Assembly: GCA_039619475.1 (NCBI GenBank)
Contig: CM077115.1
Coordinates: 42,036,944 to 42,100,943, forward strand
Reading direction: 5' to 3'
DNA: 64,000 nucleotides
Source: Icerya purchasi
Lineage: Eukaryota > Arthropoda > Insecta > Hemiptera > Monophlebidae
The notes under the pieces are model-generated. The model was not told where the DNA came from. It saw only the letters and a program-made list of their open reading frames with translations, and made no database searches. The position numbers and the translations under genes are program-made. Shown in pieces: positions 46,691 through 58,440 of this stretch. Numbering within the stretch: position 1 is the first letter of the stretch; each line of letters starts with the position of its first letter.

Positions 46691-48349
46691 TCGCGTACGT
46701 CAATTTGCGAATTTTTAAGCTCAAATTAATTTTTGAAATACGAAATTCTCTTCTTCCCGCAACACGCTATAATTACATTTTGGCTTTTTGTAATGTGATG
46801 CAAACGGCAAAATTTCGGCTAATTTGAATATGCTCGTCAGATTCGTAAACTTTAAAAATTACTGGTTTAATTAATTTTATCTTACATTAACATATATGCG
46901 TATCTAATATTATCCGTTCGGTTGCCAATCGACGGTAAGCGGAAATTTTTCACGATTATTTTTCACGTGCTATAATATGAAAATGCTGTAACGTTTAATT
47001 ACGGATGACTGAATTTTATATATGTACGTACAAAATCACATTGACGTTAATTTTTTCTACAAAGTATACAGGTCCTAAATTTAGTAGTAGAATTTAGTCA
47101 CACCATATTAATGCGTTAACGACCGTCCCATCGCAATCACTACCCGGAAACTGTCGGTGTCTCGAGTTCAATTCTCGGCACGACGGCAATAAAACTAATT
47201 AAATGCAGTCTAAATAATGAACACGTTTTCTTCGGAGACAATAGCAAAAATTACGATAATCACCGCATGCAGATATAACACACAAAAAGCCTCTCTCTAA
47301 AATGCGGTCTGTTTAACATATTCGCGAGATTTACATAGAGAGAACTGCGCCATAATAATAGATCGCGTATCTCTGTGTGTCTTGCTCTTCTATCAAAATA
47401 GATACATTACAATTGTATACGTAATTTCTCCCAGCGTGGGTGGAATCACTGCGTCGACGGACTCGCCTAAATTTGTCCCATTTCGTCCAGTGTCCGACGA
47501 ACTGAATCAATATTTTACGGGCGACGCACCTGACGACTTTACTACATCTGATTCTGTGGCTGTTTTGATAGTTTCAATTACGGTTTACATTTTTAATTTT
47601 CAAAAATTATCCATATCGAAAAGAGGTGTTAATCCGCGCAGAGTAAAAAAACCATATCATGGACTTTATAAAGTTTCGAAATGTACCATGAGATAAACGG
47701 AACAATAAATCATTTAATCCCGCTCTTCCCCCGTTAATAATTCAAAATCGAATTTGTTTCGATTTGAAACACGTTTTTAAAACAGAGTACAAAAAAACCT
47801 CAGAAGAAAACAAAACAAAAAAAGAACAGTTGTAAAAACCGAATTTCCTTCCTTGTTTTTAATTTTCCAAGTCAATAGAATCGATTGATATTGGAAAAAT
47901 CAGTTACGGTATCGGAAATTGATGATACCTCAAAAGTTTTAACATAATTCAAGTTGTCAGTTTGAAACAAAACATTTTTACATATCGTAATTTTAGAATA
48001 ATTCGTCACTTTTCTTCCTCGCATTTACGCTGTAACGATTATTTTATTTTAAGACAATTTTACTTCTTAAGAAATAATAAATGTATCTACGAACATTCGA
48101 TATAAAAGTTTAAAAACCATCGAAATTCCCGAGGGTAAATGATTCATCGTCAAATTACGGAATTAGTTTGTTCGTTCTGTTTTTATCAACGATAATACCC
48201 TTTTAATACATACTTCATGGTAGATAAAAATTGCCTCACTGCTGGCTGTTGCTTTTATTTCTGATTATTAATTTTTGCGTTCCGCATAGCTCTTTTGTCA
48301 TTTATTTATCTTTAAGGTCAATATATTTGTTGTTTTAACATTTGATCTC
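46691..48349. other. Intergenic block, no gene supported
   Basis: A TCGAGTTCAATTCTCGGC block near 47161-47178 resembles a tRNA B-box/T-arm, possibly from an old SINE, but no A box was found. The 104-codon frame at 47382-47696 shows no domain. Confidence 0.45.
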
Positions 48350-48950
48350 TAAAATGTTCAAATCGCATTTATCTAAGTCTATCATTGCGATGTAGATCGG
48401 TGTCTTAGTTTACACTTTCGATCACTATACGGTATCATGTGACTTCTCTAATCAATCGCTCTGGTCTAAAACGTACACTGTCCTTCAGTTAATTCATTCT
48501 CTATTTGATGTTCTACTATTCCAGATATAGTATATTATTTTAGTGAGTATTTTTAAGCAGTATGATAATTATCATGTCACATGTTCTTCACACTTAATCC
48601 TTTTCGATATTATCGTTAGTTTAGTTTCATTTTTACAGAAAATCATCCGGGAAATATCTCTTCTCCCTTTTCATGCACACCTCTGAGATTAATTTTGGCA
48701 TTTCTAACAAAGTTCTTCGCAGATGTTATCATTGCTTGCTGCCTTATGATTTTCTAGCTTAGTTAGGGCCTTACCAAATGTAATCTACACCTATATGTGT
48801 TTCATTATATAACGTTTCTACATATCTATTCACAATCTCCGAAGTTTTTCTGTCTCTTCTTCCCATGTTCATTTTCAATTCTATTTATTACGGTTTTTGT
48901 AGTAACTAAAGTATCTTCTAATCTGTATGCATTTTCTACGTTCCCGCCCT
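48350..48950 (-). mobile_element. Degenerate LINE reverse transcriptase (fingers/palm)
   Basis: On the minus strand in order: KALTKLENHKAASNDNICEE (about 48775-48715), matching the N-KA-G-D-I-E box of LINE RTs; then IVEHQIENELTEGQC with a decayed F-R-x-x-R (about 48515-48470); then AMIDLDKC (about 48392-48365), matching the AF-DLxKAFD strand with the first catalytic Asp region. Stops and frameshifts are frequent. Sequence style (A-rich sense strand) fits the same LINE type as the YGSKTWT and WFGHV fragments at 37100 and 40950, but the three are not collinear, so they are separate insertions. Confidence 0.6.
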
Positions 48951-51900
48951 TTTTAACATTTGTTTCTATCTTTACGCATTATGGCCTTTAAAGGCTTCTA
49001 CTGAAAAATAGAGAAGACATCTTGAGACCCGTCATTATACATCTAAGTTGTTATTTACGGATGAAATATATTGTAACATGTCGAGTTTTTCGAGTATTAC
49101 AACTTTTTTTTTTTTTTTTTTGTTTTCTCATCTTTCTTTAACATACTTTCGTAAAAGTATCGACTGTTCTATGTGACATATCGTATACGGCGGTTTAAGG
49201 CAACTCTGTATCACAAAAAGTTTTCGACAAAAAGCAATGAAATATTCGATCGACGAGTTTTAATCATTTTTTTTTTTTTTTTCGGTATTCAGTCTTCTCT
49301 CAGTCCATAATAGTTTCATCGTAGTACACTCTTCATATACTAAGATCAAAATTCACTTTTACACCGTAAATAAATAGGTAAATTACGTTGATCAAAGACT
49401 AGACTATGTTTATTATATTTTCACAATTTTAAATAAATCCCTATTAAGGTTTTATATTACATATCAATCCTCCGTAGGAAGAACAATTTTTGTGTTTAGC
49501 GTATCAACAGTTCAATGTTATTTTCAAATTATTTAACTAATAATTTTACAAAAACAACTACCATTTTAATATTAGTATATTAAAAAAAAAAAAAAACTTC
49601 AAATAATTAAACTAAATGTATTTCAACTTTTAATACAGTAATTGACAACCACACACGTATCACAAAATAACGAAAAAACTGATCGTTAACAGCGATCTTT
49701 TTGCAAAAAAATTTTACATTCTAATTGCTTCCATTTTCATTGAACTGGTAACGACGGCTTTAAAGCAGTCAGTCCGGGGACTTTCTTCACACACACACAA
49801 CTATTTTAAATTTATTTGCGCTAGTAATTTGTTAAAACAGCGAAAAATTAGTTTCAGCACTTCTTTTTTTTTTTTTTTTTTGGCGAGTACCGTGTTGTAC
49901 CGTTACTACGGCCAAGGAAACCGGAAAGAGTAATTATTGGATGTTACATAGTGATCATATGTTATAATTTAGAGAAATTCTACTGCAATCAGACTATTAG
50001 TCAAAATTTCTTTTAACGGATTTTAAATTTTTAAAGTCGGTATTATATGGAGCATTGTGGGCATTCAAAGAGTAAGTGTCGGAGTGTTAAGGGTGTCAGC
50101 CGCGGCGAGAGCGCAATGACACATCTGTTTTATTCATAATACATATAACTATGGGTTAACGCAGTATGTCCGATACGGAGACGAGACAAAACTAGGTCTT
50201 TCTACTGTGCATAATACCAAGGACTAAAGAGCGAATCGTTCTAAGGTGATTAGTGAAATACGGAAAAAATTAATTTTACCTCATAAATCATAATCAACTG
50301 GAAAGACGCTTCCGCAGTCAATGAAAACAAAAAACAAAAAGAAAAAAAAAAGAAAAAATTACAATCAGTAGTTTCGTCTCATTATTTTATAAAAGCATCA
50401 TGTCTGACAGATTATTAGTTTTAAACCCAGAAAAAATGTGAAAGAATTACTACTACTGATTAGTTCGTAATTTACGCTGAAAATTACGCACAAAACTATG
50501 TTTTTTCGTAAAATGTTTGAAAAACAAATTTCAAGTAAATTTTCAAGAGATATATTTGTCACTCAGCAGCAGTCTACATTGTGCAAGGTTATTCCGCCGC
50601 ACAATTCAAGTTATAGTTAGATCCTTTTATAAGCATTTATACTAATAGTTTAGAATATAAACTTATAACGGTAGACGAAAACAATGGACGGTATACGCAC
50701 ATATTTCAAGTTAATACATATTCGTCGAGGACTAGTCGAAAAATTTTGTTCACTACACGCGATATATCATCAAATCATCTAACACAGTTATCTTGCGAAG
50801 AGGACAAAAATTAGTTTTGTAGAACGAAAGAAAAAAGGAGACAATTTTTAAGAGAGATAAAAAAAAAAAACTATAACTATAATACAAGAACAGAAAATTT
50901 TTTTGTGCGTTAATGCAGAACAGGGAATATTTAGAAATAAATTAAATGCATACACAGATCGTGTAATCCGGTCGATTCCGGTATCGTACCTACAAGAGAT
51001 CCTTTAAAATTCTACATATGCAAATAGATCTACTTGGAAAAAGAGTGTATAAAAATTCGCAGGAAGATATTTTTCTCATAGTTCCGTTGTTCCCAGTCAG
51101 AAAAGCTACAGATTCAAGCTATTAGTTAAGTGTTTTTTGATTTCTTAAATCAATATTAAAAATGAAGGAATACAACTCGCTTCGCTGGTTATTTTGAAAC
51201 ACACAATATTCTTCTAAATTGGTTTTCGTTAGAAAAAATGCAAGAAGGGTTTATATAAGATTCTAACGGAGAGAAGGGGGGGGGGGGGGGGTAAACACAA
51301 GGAAAAGAGATATTTTCAAAACCGGGTTACATATAAATTCAAATGAAAATTCAAATAGGAAATTTTACAAGCTTTTCCAAATATGCACCTAACACATAAA
51401 TTACATTCGTCACACGTAACGATCGTGTGTAGGTCGGCGTATGTTACACATACGCGTATCCTACATAATAGCCATAATCTAAAAAACTCTACTTTTCACT
51501 TAATATTCAACAGCTGAACAAAAATCCTTTTACCACATTCTTTATTTTTATCAAGGCCGCAGTATTAATTTTCCTTTTTCTTTTTTTATTTTGTTATCTT
51601 GTAAATAATTAATAATTTGATTGCAGTGAAATTATTTGATATCGTTATTCTGTCATTATTTCCGGAATAGAAGAAAAAAAAAAAACAGTTGACCTTAGTA
51701 TATACAAGTAAAAACAGATTGCGGTTAATTATTACAATTCGCTAGAAGAAAAAAAAAAAACAAATAACCACAGCATCGCGTATCTTCAAAACAATGGATT
51801 AACAGAAAGCTATGTCGACGCGCCATTACATAATTTATTGCCGTTATCACAATAAAATGAAAATTCAGCAGTGAAGGGACGATTCGTTTTTTTTTTTTTT

Positions 51901-51984
51901 GGATAAAGCAAATAAATGTGAAGTTTTTCGACTTGATTAGTAGCAAGTTTCAACTTTTTCATTATCCACATGGTTAGATGCAGT
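48951..51984. other. Intergenic block with homopolymers
   Basis: T tracts lie near 49105-49121, 49268-49282 and 49864-49880, a G16 run at 51276-51291, and CA repeats near 49788-49798. No gene or element could be supported. A donor-like AGAGTAAGT near 50069 has no readable exon before it. Confidence 0.5.
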
Positions 51985-52150
51985 ACACCGTTGCGGTCAA
52001 AGTGTGCTCAAGTACCAAAAGCTTGGAACGACTGCGCCTAGGGTTTAAAATTCAGAGATCTCGCTGCTACCACCCAACCTCAAATAATTCGGTAGAACTG
52101 GAGACGGAGGAATCGGAGATAACCGAAAAAATAAAAATAAATAAATAAAA
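51985..52150 (+). mobile_element. Possible decayed SINE with (AAAT)n tail
   Basis: A short segment that is less AT-rich than its surroundings, ending in AAAATAAAAATAAATAAATA like the tail of the SINE at 10157. The head is too diverged to read A and B boxes. A similar AATAAATAAATAAAAC end lies at about 52418-52433 after CTGATTCGAATCCTATCGCC, which is B-box-like. The assignment is weak. Confidence 0.3.
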
Positions 52151-52688
52151 CTGCGTTAATCTTAACATTCGATACCGGCGTTAATTAATATTTTTATTCG
52201 ATAATTATTTATATATCGGAGAAGTGCATTAACCGGATTTTTCTCTCAAACAAACGAACAAAATCATTACCTGAAAAAAGTAACCGATTTCCAAATATAC
52301 CGTAGCTTATTAAGCAATTTCATTTTCGGATAGGACCTGATTCGAATCCTATCGCCACACATTAAAAATGTGAAAAAAAAAAAAAAAAAAATCCATAATT
52401 GACGAACCCAACCGAAATAAATAAATAAAACAAATACCCGACTATTCACCAGCTAGGGAATTTCACATGGTGTGTAAACCGGAAGCGCTTCTCGGTGAGT
52501 AACGAACAGAACATTTAATTAACACACTTTCTCAGTTCATTTGTAAACAATTACGAAAAATGGTGGAACAATGTTTCACCACCTTCTTTGAAACATAATC
52601 GCGAAGCTCTCTTCTCTAGTGTCGTAATTTAGTATAGATCGAGCAACAAGATTTTGTAAAATCATTTCATTCCTTATTCGTTAAAAAA

Positions 52689-52723
<35 letters not shown>

Positions 52724-54180
52724 AAGATTAGAAATTAATCAGACATTTTTGCTCGTCAAATTTACGAATAATTTTCCAGCGAAAATATTATTACACTGTT
52801 GCTGTTTTCGATGTTTCTTAAAACTTCGTTTGTTGCAAAAGAAATATGTATGTTCGCGCGAACGTTTAAAAAATAACGCGCCGTTGCATCACAATCTTAC
52901 CATCAGATATAGTCAATAAGTATGAGCGGTTGTTCACATTAACTCTACAAGAATGACAAGCAATTGCCGAAAGAAGTAACTCGAGTTTAAACGCGGAAAC
53001 GATCATGATTATCAGACCGAGGACAACTTTGGAAAGTGAATGAGCGAATTTGAAGAGGCAGCGTCGGCTTGGACATGGAGAAGATGGAAAAAACTGTGGT
53101 AAGCCTTTTTGAATACACTCACGAGTATGTGTGTTTATATTCGTAAAGGAATCGAGATTATTAATTTGAAGGTTATTAGATTCGAATTCGTTTTCTCTTT
53201 CATAAAATTGGAAAATTTTCTTTTTTTATTGCATTATGATCCCGCATATGCGCATAGACCATACTTTTACATTTTAAAATTCGAGGCGAACCAAACAATG
53301 GAAAAAATTATCTTCTATTTCTCACGATTTTCATAAATATCGCTATAGTTAATATAATGCGGATTAGAATGATATCAAATGGATTACAAAAAAACGCAGT
53401 ACATTAAATTTTTGATAATACGCTGTGTAAATTTTGTAAGAAATTTTCGCAATACAGAAGTTAATTCGGTAAACAAAGTAATGAAATTAAAAAACGAAAG
53501 TTCATTTAATAATGTACTTAAAAAACACGACGAGCAGAGAGAACGGCGCATTTACACGCGTCATTATTAAAAACTCACGATACGCGATCAATTGGTGTAA
53601 ATAAAATCAAAAAAAACCCCACAAAAATGCCCCAGAAGTAGTTATTTATTCTATAACTCTCATATTCGTAATTACTCTCTACTTGACGTGATTTTATTTG
53701 AAATAAACTCCTCCCCTTATTAACACGTCCGGCAAAAGTACCGCAAAAGGCGAAAAAAAAATTCTTTTAATTCCTATTTTTTACCTGTACTTTAATGAAA
53801 ATATTTTTGGACTAGCGTATTATAATGGCAGAATCGCATTACCAGCAAATACGGAAGGAAAAGTTTCGTTCAACTGCAGGCATATTACGAGATTGGATTA
53901 TTTCTAGCATCTTAAAAAGTTATTTCAAAATATCACGAAGATTTACCGTGACGGAAAATGAACGCATAAATGGAGTTAAAGAGTGTTCGTGAAAAAACTT
54001 ACTTCGTAAAACAAGACTTCCGACTTTTCTCAGTTTTCCAGATTTTTTCAACTTTTTCACCGGCTTAGACAACAATATAATCACAGAGAAAAATCCATAT
54101 AGTTTCCAAATATTTCGTAATATGCTTTTTATCATATAAAAGAATAAAAATAGAATTATTAATTTGCGGAAAAAGCGTAA

Positions 54181-54234
<54 letters not shown>

Positions 54235-54599
54235 TTCGTAATTCTCGCATTACTATTTCGCAGGCAAATAATAATACGAACAAAATCGCAAAGCACAAAA
54301 TGTAATTTGTACTTTTTATCAACACATACAATTCATCCCCACTTGAACGTTTCATCATTTTGATTACTATAAAAATCTGAAAAGATTTTTTTGTTAACTC
54401 CAACGTACATACACTGGAGTTTTGCAATCATTTTTAATACTCTCAAGTTCTATACATTATATACATCACGCGGGTATTTTCTTTTTTATTATTTTTTTAT
54501 TTTCACATATAAAAATTTAATGGAAACCATCCAATTAAGTTTTAGATTCCTCCACTCCACAGTGTACAATCATTAGTCTTTATCTTAAAATACCATAAC
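52151..54599. other. Intergenic block with (AAAT)n and (TA)n
   Basis: AAAT repeat at 52686-52723 and TA repeat at 54185-54230. A possible 5' exon (ATG near 53075, donor GTGGTAAGC near 53098) has no partner. The frames at 53109-53570 and 54065-54427 have no domain. Confidence 0.45.
54185..54230. repeat. (AT)23 microsatellite
   Basis: Pure AT dinucleotide run of about 46 bp, the longest in the window. It produces the IYIYIY translation of the overlapping antisense frame. Confidence 0.95.
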
Positions 54600-55600
54600 A
54601 CTAATATAAATTAATATTGGAATTCAAATATTCCAGTTCGTTTTTGGCAAATTCATTAAAAATTTTCATTTCCTCCTGTACCAGTTCTCCGCGGTCTTCC
54701 GCTATCTCTATATTTAAAATGTTACATCCATTCAGGATATGCTGTACACTGTCCTACTCATTGCATCTGATGCAATTATCCGTTTCCGCTATATTAAATC
54801 TTTTGCGATAGATTTTGAAATTTCCATATCCTTACATAAATTGTACGTTGTAAAAATTTGGAGTACTATAGTTACGTGTTATTAAATCTCTCTTAAATAG
54901 TTTTGGAAAAAAACTTTTCGTTATTCCGTCATGATTTATCTTTCAAACTTTTCCATACATTGTTCGCTGATATATTTTTTGAATTGTCTAGCTGTTAAAA
55001 TATTATTCTCTATTATATAATATCTGTTATTTGCATATGTGATATTTTCGTAAGTTTGTATTCTGTGTATGCTCGATAAAATTTTTTGGAATTTATTGAA
55101 CTTTATCATTTCCTTATAAATAATACCACCATATAATAGCTTTGATAATATCACTGTTTTGTATAATATTATTGCTTTTTTGTAATTCATCTGATTGTTA
55201 TCGTTAAACAGCTCTGTGTATGTATTAATAAATTTCGTAATTTTATCATTTGCGTACTGCAGTGATTGTAAAATTTAAGATTTTTATCTATCAGGTCGCC
55301 AAGGTATTTTAATTGATCCTCTTCTCTGTGTTCTGCAGTCCGTATTTATTTAAGTTCAAGTTCATTTTTTTTCTGTAGTTGAATGTCATCGAATTTGTTT
55401 CGCTCATATTTACATTATGTATTTCTATATACTATTGCAATCTTCTTTTCTAACTTTCCTGTATTTCTATCTGCTACGATAATTGCTAAATCGTCTACAA
55501 ATGTTATAATTTTTACATCGTTCCTGTGCAAACAGTGTATGTATATTCTATAAATATCGCGGGTATTTCTGTTCCTTCTTAAGATTCCTAACTTATTTCA
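54600..55600 (-). mobile_element. Degenerate LINE, RT palm to C-terminal zinc knuckle
   Basis: On the minus strand in order: DVKIITFVDDLAIIVADRNT (about 55520-55460), the RT catalytic F-x-DD box with both Asp kept; then a kYLGDLID-type strand (about 55310-55290); then the frame at 54936-55190 with ILYKTVILSKLLYGGIIY. Last is DNCIRCNE...DSVQHILNGC (about 54790-54730), a Cys-Cys-His-Cys knuckle typical of LINE C termini. A stop lies within the knuckle and frameshifts divide the domains. The 5' half is missing; the tandem array at 55620 begins where the coding sequence is lost. Confidence 0.8.
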
Positions 55601-55619
55601 ATTTTCCAGAAAGTATGTT

Positions 55620-56460
55620 TCGATTAAGGAACCAAAATTTCGGAAAATACGCGCTTAAAGTGGTAAAAAAAGTCTACAGCTTTTCCCATGGTAGCTGGAG
55701 GGTCACTTTTTTTTTTTAAATGATGTATTTCAATCGCTAAAATATAGGAAAAATACGAGAACCCCAAAATTTTAAAATTAAAACGCCCAAATTTTGAAAA
55801 ATGTGAAAATCAAGTTTAAAGAAAAAATATTTAAAAAAATACCACAGCCGGTTCTATATGAGTTATGGTATTGATTTTCATTTCAACTGCGCATTAAGGT
55901 CTGCAGAATACAGGAACAATAAAAAACTCGAAAAATTTTGATATTTAGGGATCAAAGTTTGGAATAATGCACGCTTAAAGGGGAAATATTGGAAACAAAA
56001 AAAAAGTCCACAACTCTTTCCATGGTAGCTGAAGGGTCATTGTTTTTTTTAAATGATGTATTTCAATCGCCAGAATATAGGAAAAATATAAGACCCCCAA
56101 AATTTTGAAATCAAAGGACCCAAATTTTGAAAAATGTGAAAATCAAGTTTTGAGCAACAAATTTTTAAAACATTCCTCAACCGATCTATATGAGTTACGG
56201 TATTGATTTTCTTTTTAATTTGCACACTAAGGTCTCCAGAATACAGGAAAAATAAGAAATTCGAAAAATTTTGATATTTAGGGACCAAAATTTGGGAAGA
56301 TACACGCTGAAAGTGGTAAGACTAGAAACTTTAAAAAAGTCCACAGCTCTTTCCATGGTAGCTAGAGGGTCATTTCCTTTTTTAAATAATTTAATAGAAT
56401 CGCTAAAATATATTGAAAATATGGGACCCCCAAAATTTAAAAGTCAAATGGACATGAAAA
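55620..56460 (+). repeat. Tandem array, period about 334 bp, ~2.6 units
   Basis: The landmark CCATGGTAGCT recurs at about 55686, 56020 and 56353 (spacings about 334 and 333 bp). Each unit also carries ACCAAAATTTxGG, CGCTxAAAG, an AATCGC(C/T)A block, ACCCCCAAAATTT and a TATGAGTTAxGGTATTGATT block. Units differ by scattered substitutions, so the array is old. It is satellite-like or part of an element's repeated terminal region. It lies between a LINE and a Helitron fragment. Confidence 0.85.
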
Positions 56461-56689
56461 GTTTGATGGAATTCCTAAATAAAAAATTCAAAGAACCAAA
56501 GGAAGAATAAATAAATAATAATATAAATCTAAACATCGATAATTATAAAACTATGCCCTACAAAACAGTCCAAAATGAGGTAGTCATTTTGGAAGAGAAG
56601 ATGGAGGGACTAATACAAGAAAAAATTGTAAATTTAGTAGGAAAGTTTAACAAAGAGAATAGAATTAATGAGAAGGTAGGGAAATCGGT

Positions 56690-57430
56690 CGCATTTGGAA
56701 TTTGAAGAAAGTATTAGAAAAACTCATCGTCATTTACTTGGTGATCGACCAACTTGTGCTGAAATTGTGGAAGTGCTCTATACTTCTCCAAATGCCGATC
56801 CGAGAAATGTTATTATATAGAAAGAAAATTAATTCTGCTTACGAAAGTTTGCAATATCCATTATTATTTCCACATAGTTAAGTTGGTTGGTAAATAGATA
56901 TGGCGGATAATAAAAATAAAAAAATATCTCAGATAAAATATTGCAGTTAAATTAGGGCAAGAACATTTTGTTGACATGTGATGTAAGATGGAAGAAGAAA
57001 AATTACAGTTTACTAGATTTAATCAAAAAAAAAATCCTACAAACGGCTACTCGAAGTGAAATAGACAAATCTGTCGCAGCCATAGGAGGTCCAAAACCAG
57101 GAAAAATTTACCTTGCAAGCTCATATACACATGTCCCGCACCAATGTTTTTTATTACGATGACGTGTAATCCTAATTGGATAGAAATAAAATTAAATTTA
57201 AACGAAAAGCAATATCATATCAATCATCCAGATTTGTGTTGTAGGATATTCCAATTAAAATTAATCATTTATTAAAAGTTTTAAAGTTAGGTGAAATTTT
57301 CGGAGAAATGGTTTATATTTTATACGTAATCGAATTCCAAACAAGAGGTCTTCCTCATGTTCATACTGCATTAAGAGTAAAGAATTCGTCCGTATCTAAT
57401 GAAGAGATTAACAGTTTTGCACAAGCCGCA
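56690..57430 (+). mobile_element. Helitron Rep/helicase fragment (Helitron-like N domain)
   Basis: Reads in broken frames on +. First is THRHLLGDRPTCAEIVEVLY (about 56721-56780), then SAYESLQYPLLFPHS (about 56838-56882). Next, PGKIYLASSYTHVPHQ (57000-57160) leads into MTCNPNWIEIKL (about 57160-57195), the TCNPxWxEI signature. HPDLCCRIFQLKL follows (about 57226-57265). Then EIFGEMVYILYVIEFQTRGL precedes PHVHTALRV (about 57294-57380). PHVH is the H-x-H of the HUH nuclease fold. The order matches Helitron proteins up to that motif; the Tyr pair and the helicase are absent. Multiple stops and shifts show it is inactive. Confidence 0.8.
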
Positions 57431-58406
57431 AATCCGAATTCTACTGGGTGATTTTTTAAAATCTAATTCATTAAGTTTTAACATTTTTGTCCATTTATTT
57501 GTTTCTACATTATAAAGACGAAAAGACGTCAATTTAAAAAATATACATATCTCCAGCTGAGCCCTCATAATAGCTACAGCTTTTTTATCTTTTTTTAATC
57601 AACGTCATTTCATAAAAACATTAGAAAAACATGAAATATCCAAAATTTTATAATTTAAGAGTACATAATTTTAAAAAAATGTAACAGAAATTATCAATGT
57701 TAGTTACAGTGGAAACGCAGCAGAAATTCAAATATTTAAACTATGATTATAGAACATCGTGTCCTAGACGTTTCCGTGTGAACAAAGTTAATATAATAAT
57801 ATATTATTTCTGACAACATTTATTTATTTATGTATACTGAAGCAACGTGCTAAACATAAAAAATTCATTATTAAAATCTATGAACATATATAGTTTATGA
57901 ATTTATAAAAAAACATCTGGCTATTGCGAAGAAATTCTTTGTTATTAATGAAACATCAGTTTCTTATTTTTTCTTAATACCGAATTGATAATTTCGTAGT
58001 GACCTGATCCTAAGTCAACCGTCATCGCATTGCAGCTGATAATAGTGTTACGTATTGTTTTATATTTTATTATTTCTTTTATACTATCCATACAACTTTG
58101 TATATTATTATTATTATTGTGTTGTTTTTTAGCGGTCGACTGGAAAAGAAAGTAGTTTAAACTGTAATTAAAATATATTATTTCGCATAAAGTATCGATA
58201 TATGTCAATGTTCGCACCTTGAATAATTAACCATTAAATTAATAACTAAAGTAGGAATAATAAATTTAAAATTAAAAATTAATAATTAAATCTTACGTCT
58301 ATGACAAACACCGAGACCACAGTGGCATCCAAAAAATAAATATATGTGAACGCTGCAATCTTTACGAAAATTTACAAAGTAAAATTATTTGAAATCCAAA
58401 GGAACG
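57431..58406. other. AT-rich sequence between Helitron Rep and putative Helitron 3' end
   Basis: No helicase motif could be read after the last Rep residues (about 57420). The block is AT-rich and without clear frames, consistent with a decayed or deleted Helitron interior. Confidence 0.45.
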
Positions 58407-58440
58407 GGCCGCGAAGCGGCCAGCGAAACCAATTCCCTAG
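58407..58440 (+). mobile_element. Putative Helitron 3' terminus (hairpin plus CTAG)
   Basis: GGCCGC-GAA-GCGGCC forms a perfect 6-bp stem with a 3-nt loop at 58407-58421. After 15 nt comes CTAG (58437-58440) followed by T. Helitrons end in a GC hairpin followed by CTRR and insert before T. Same strand and about 1 kb downstream of the Rep fragment. Confidence 0.55.
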
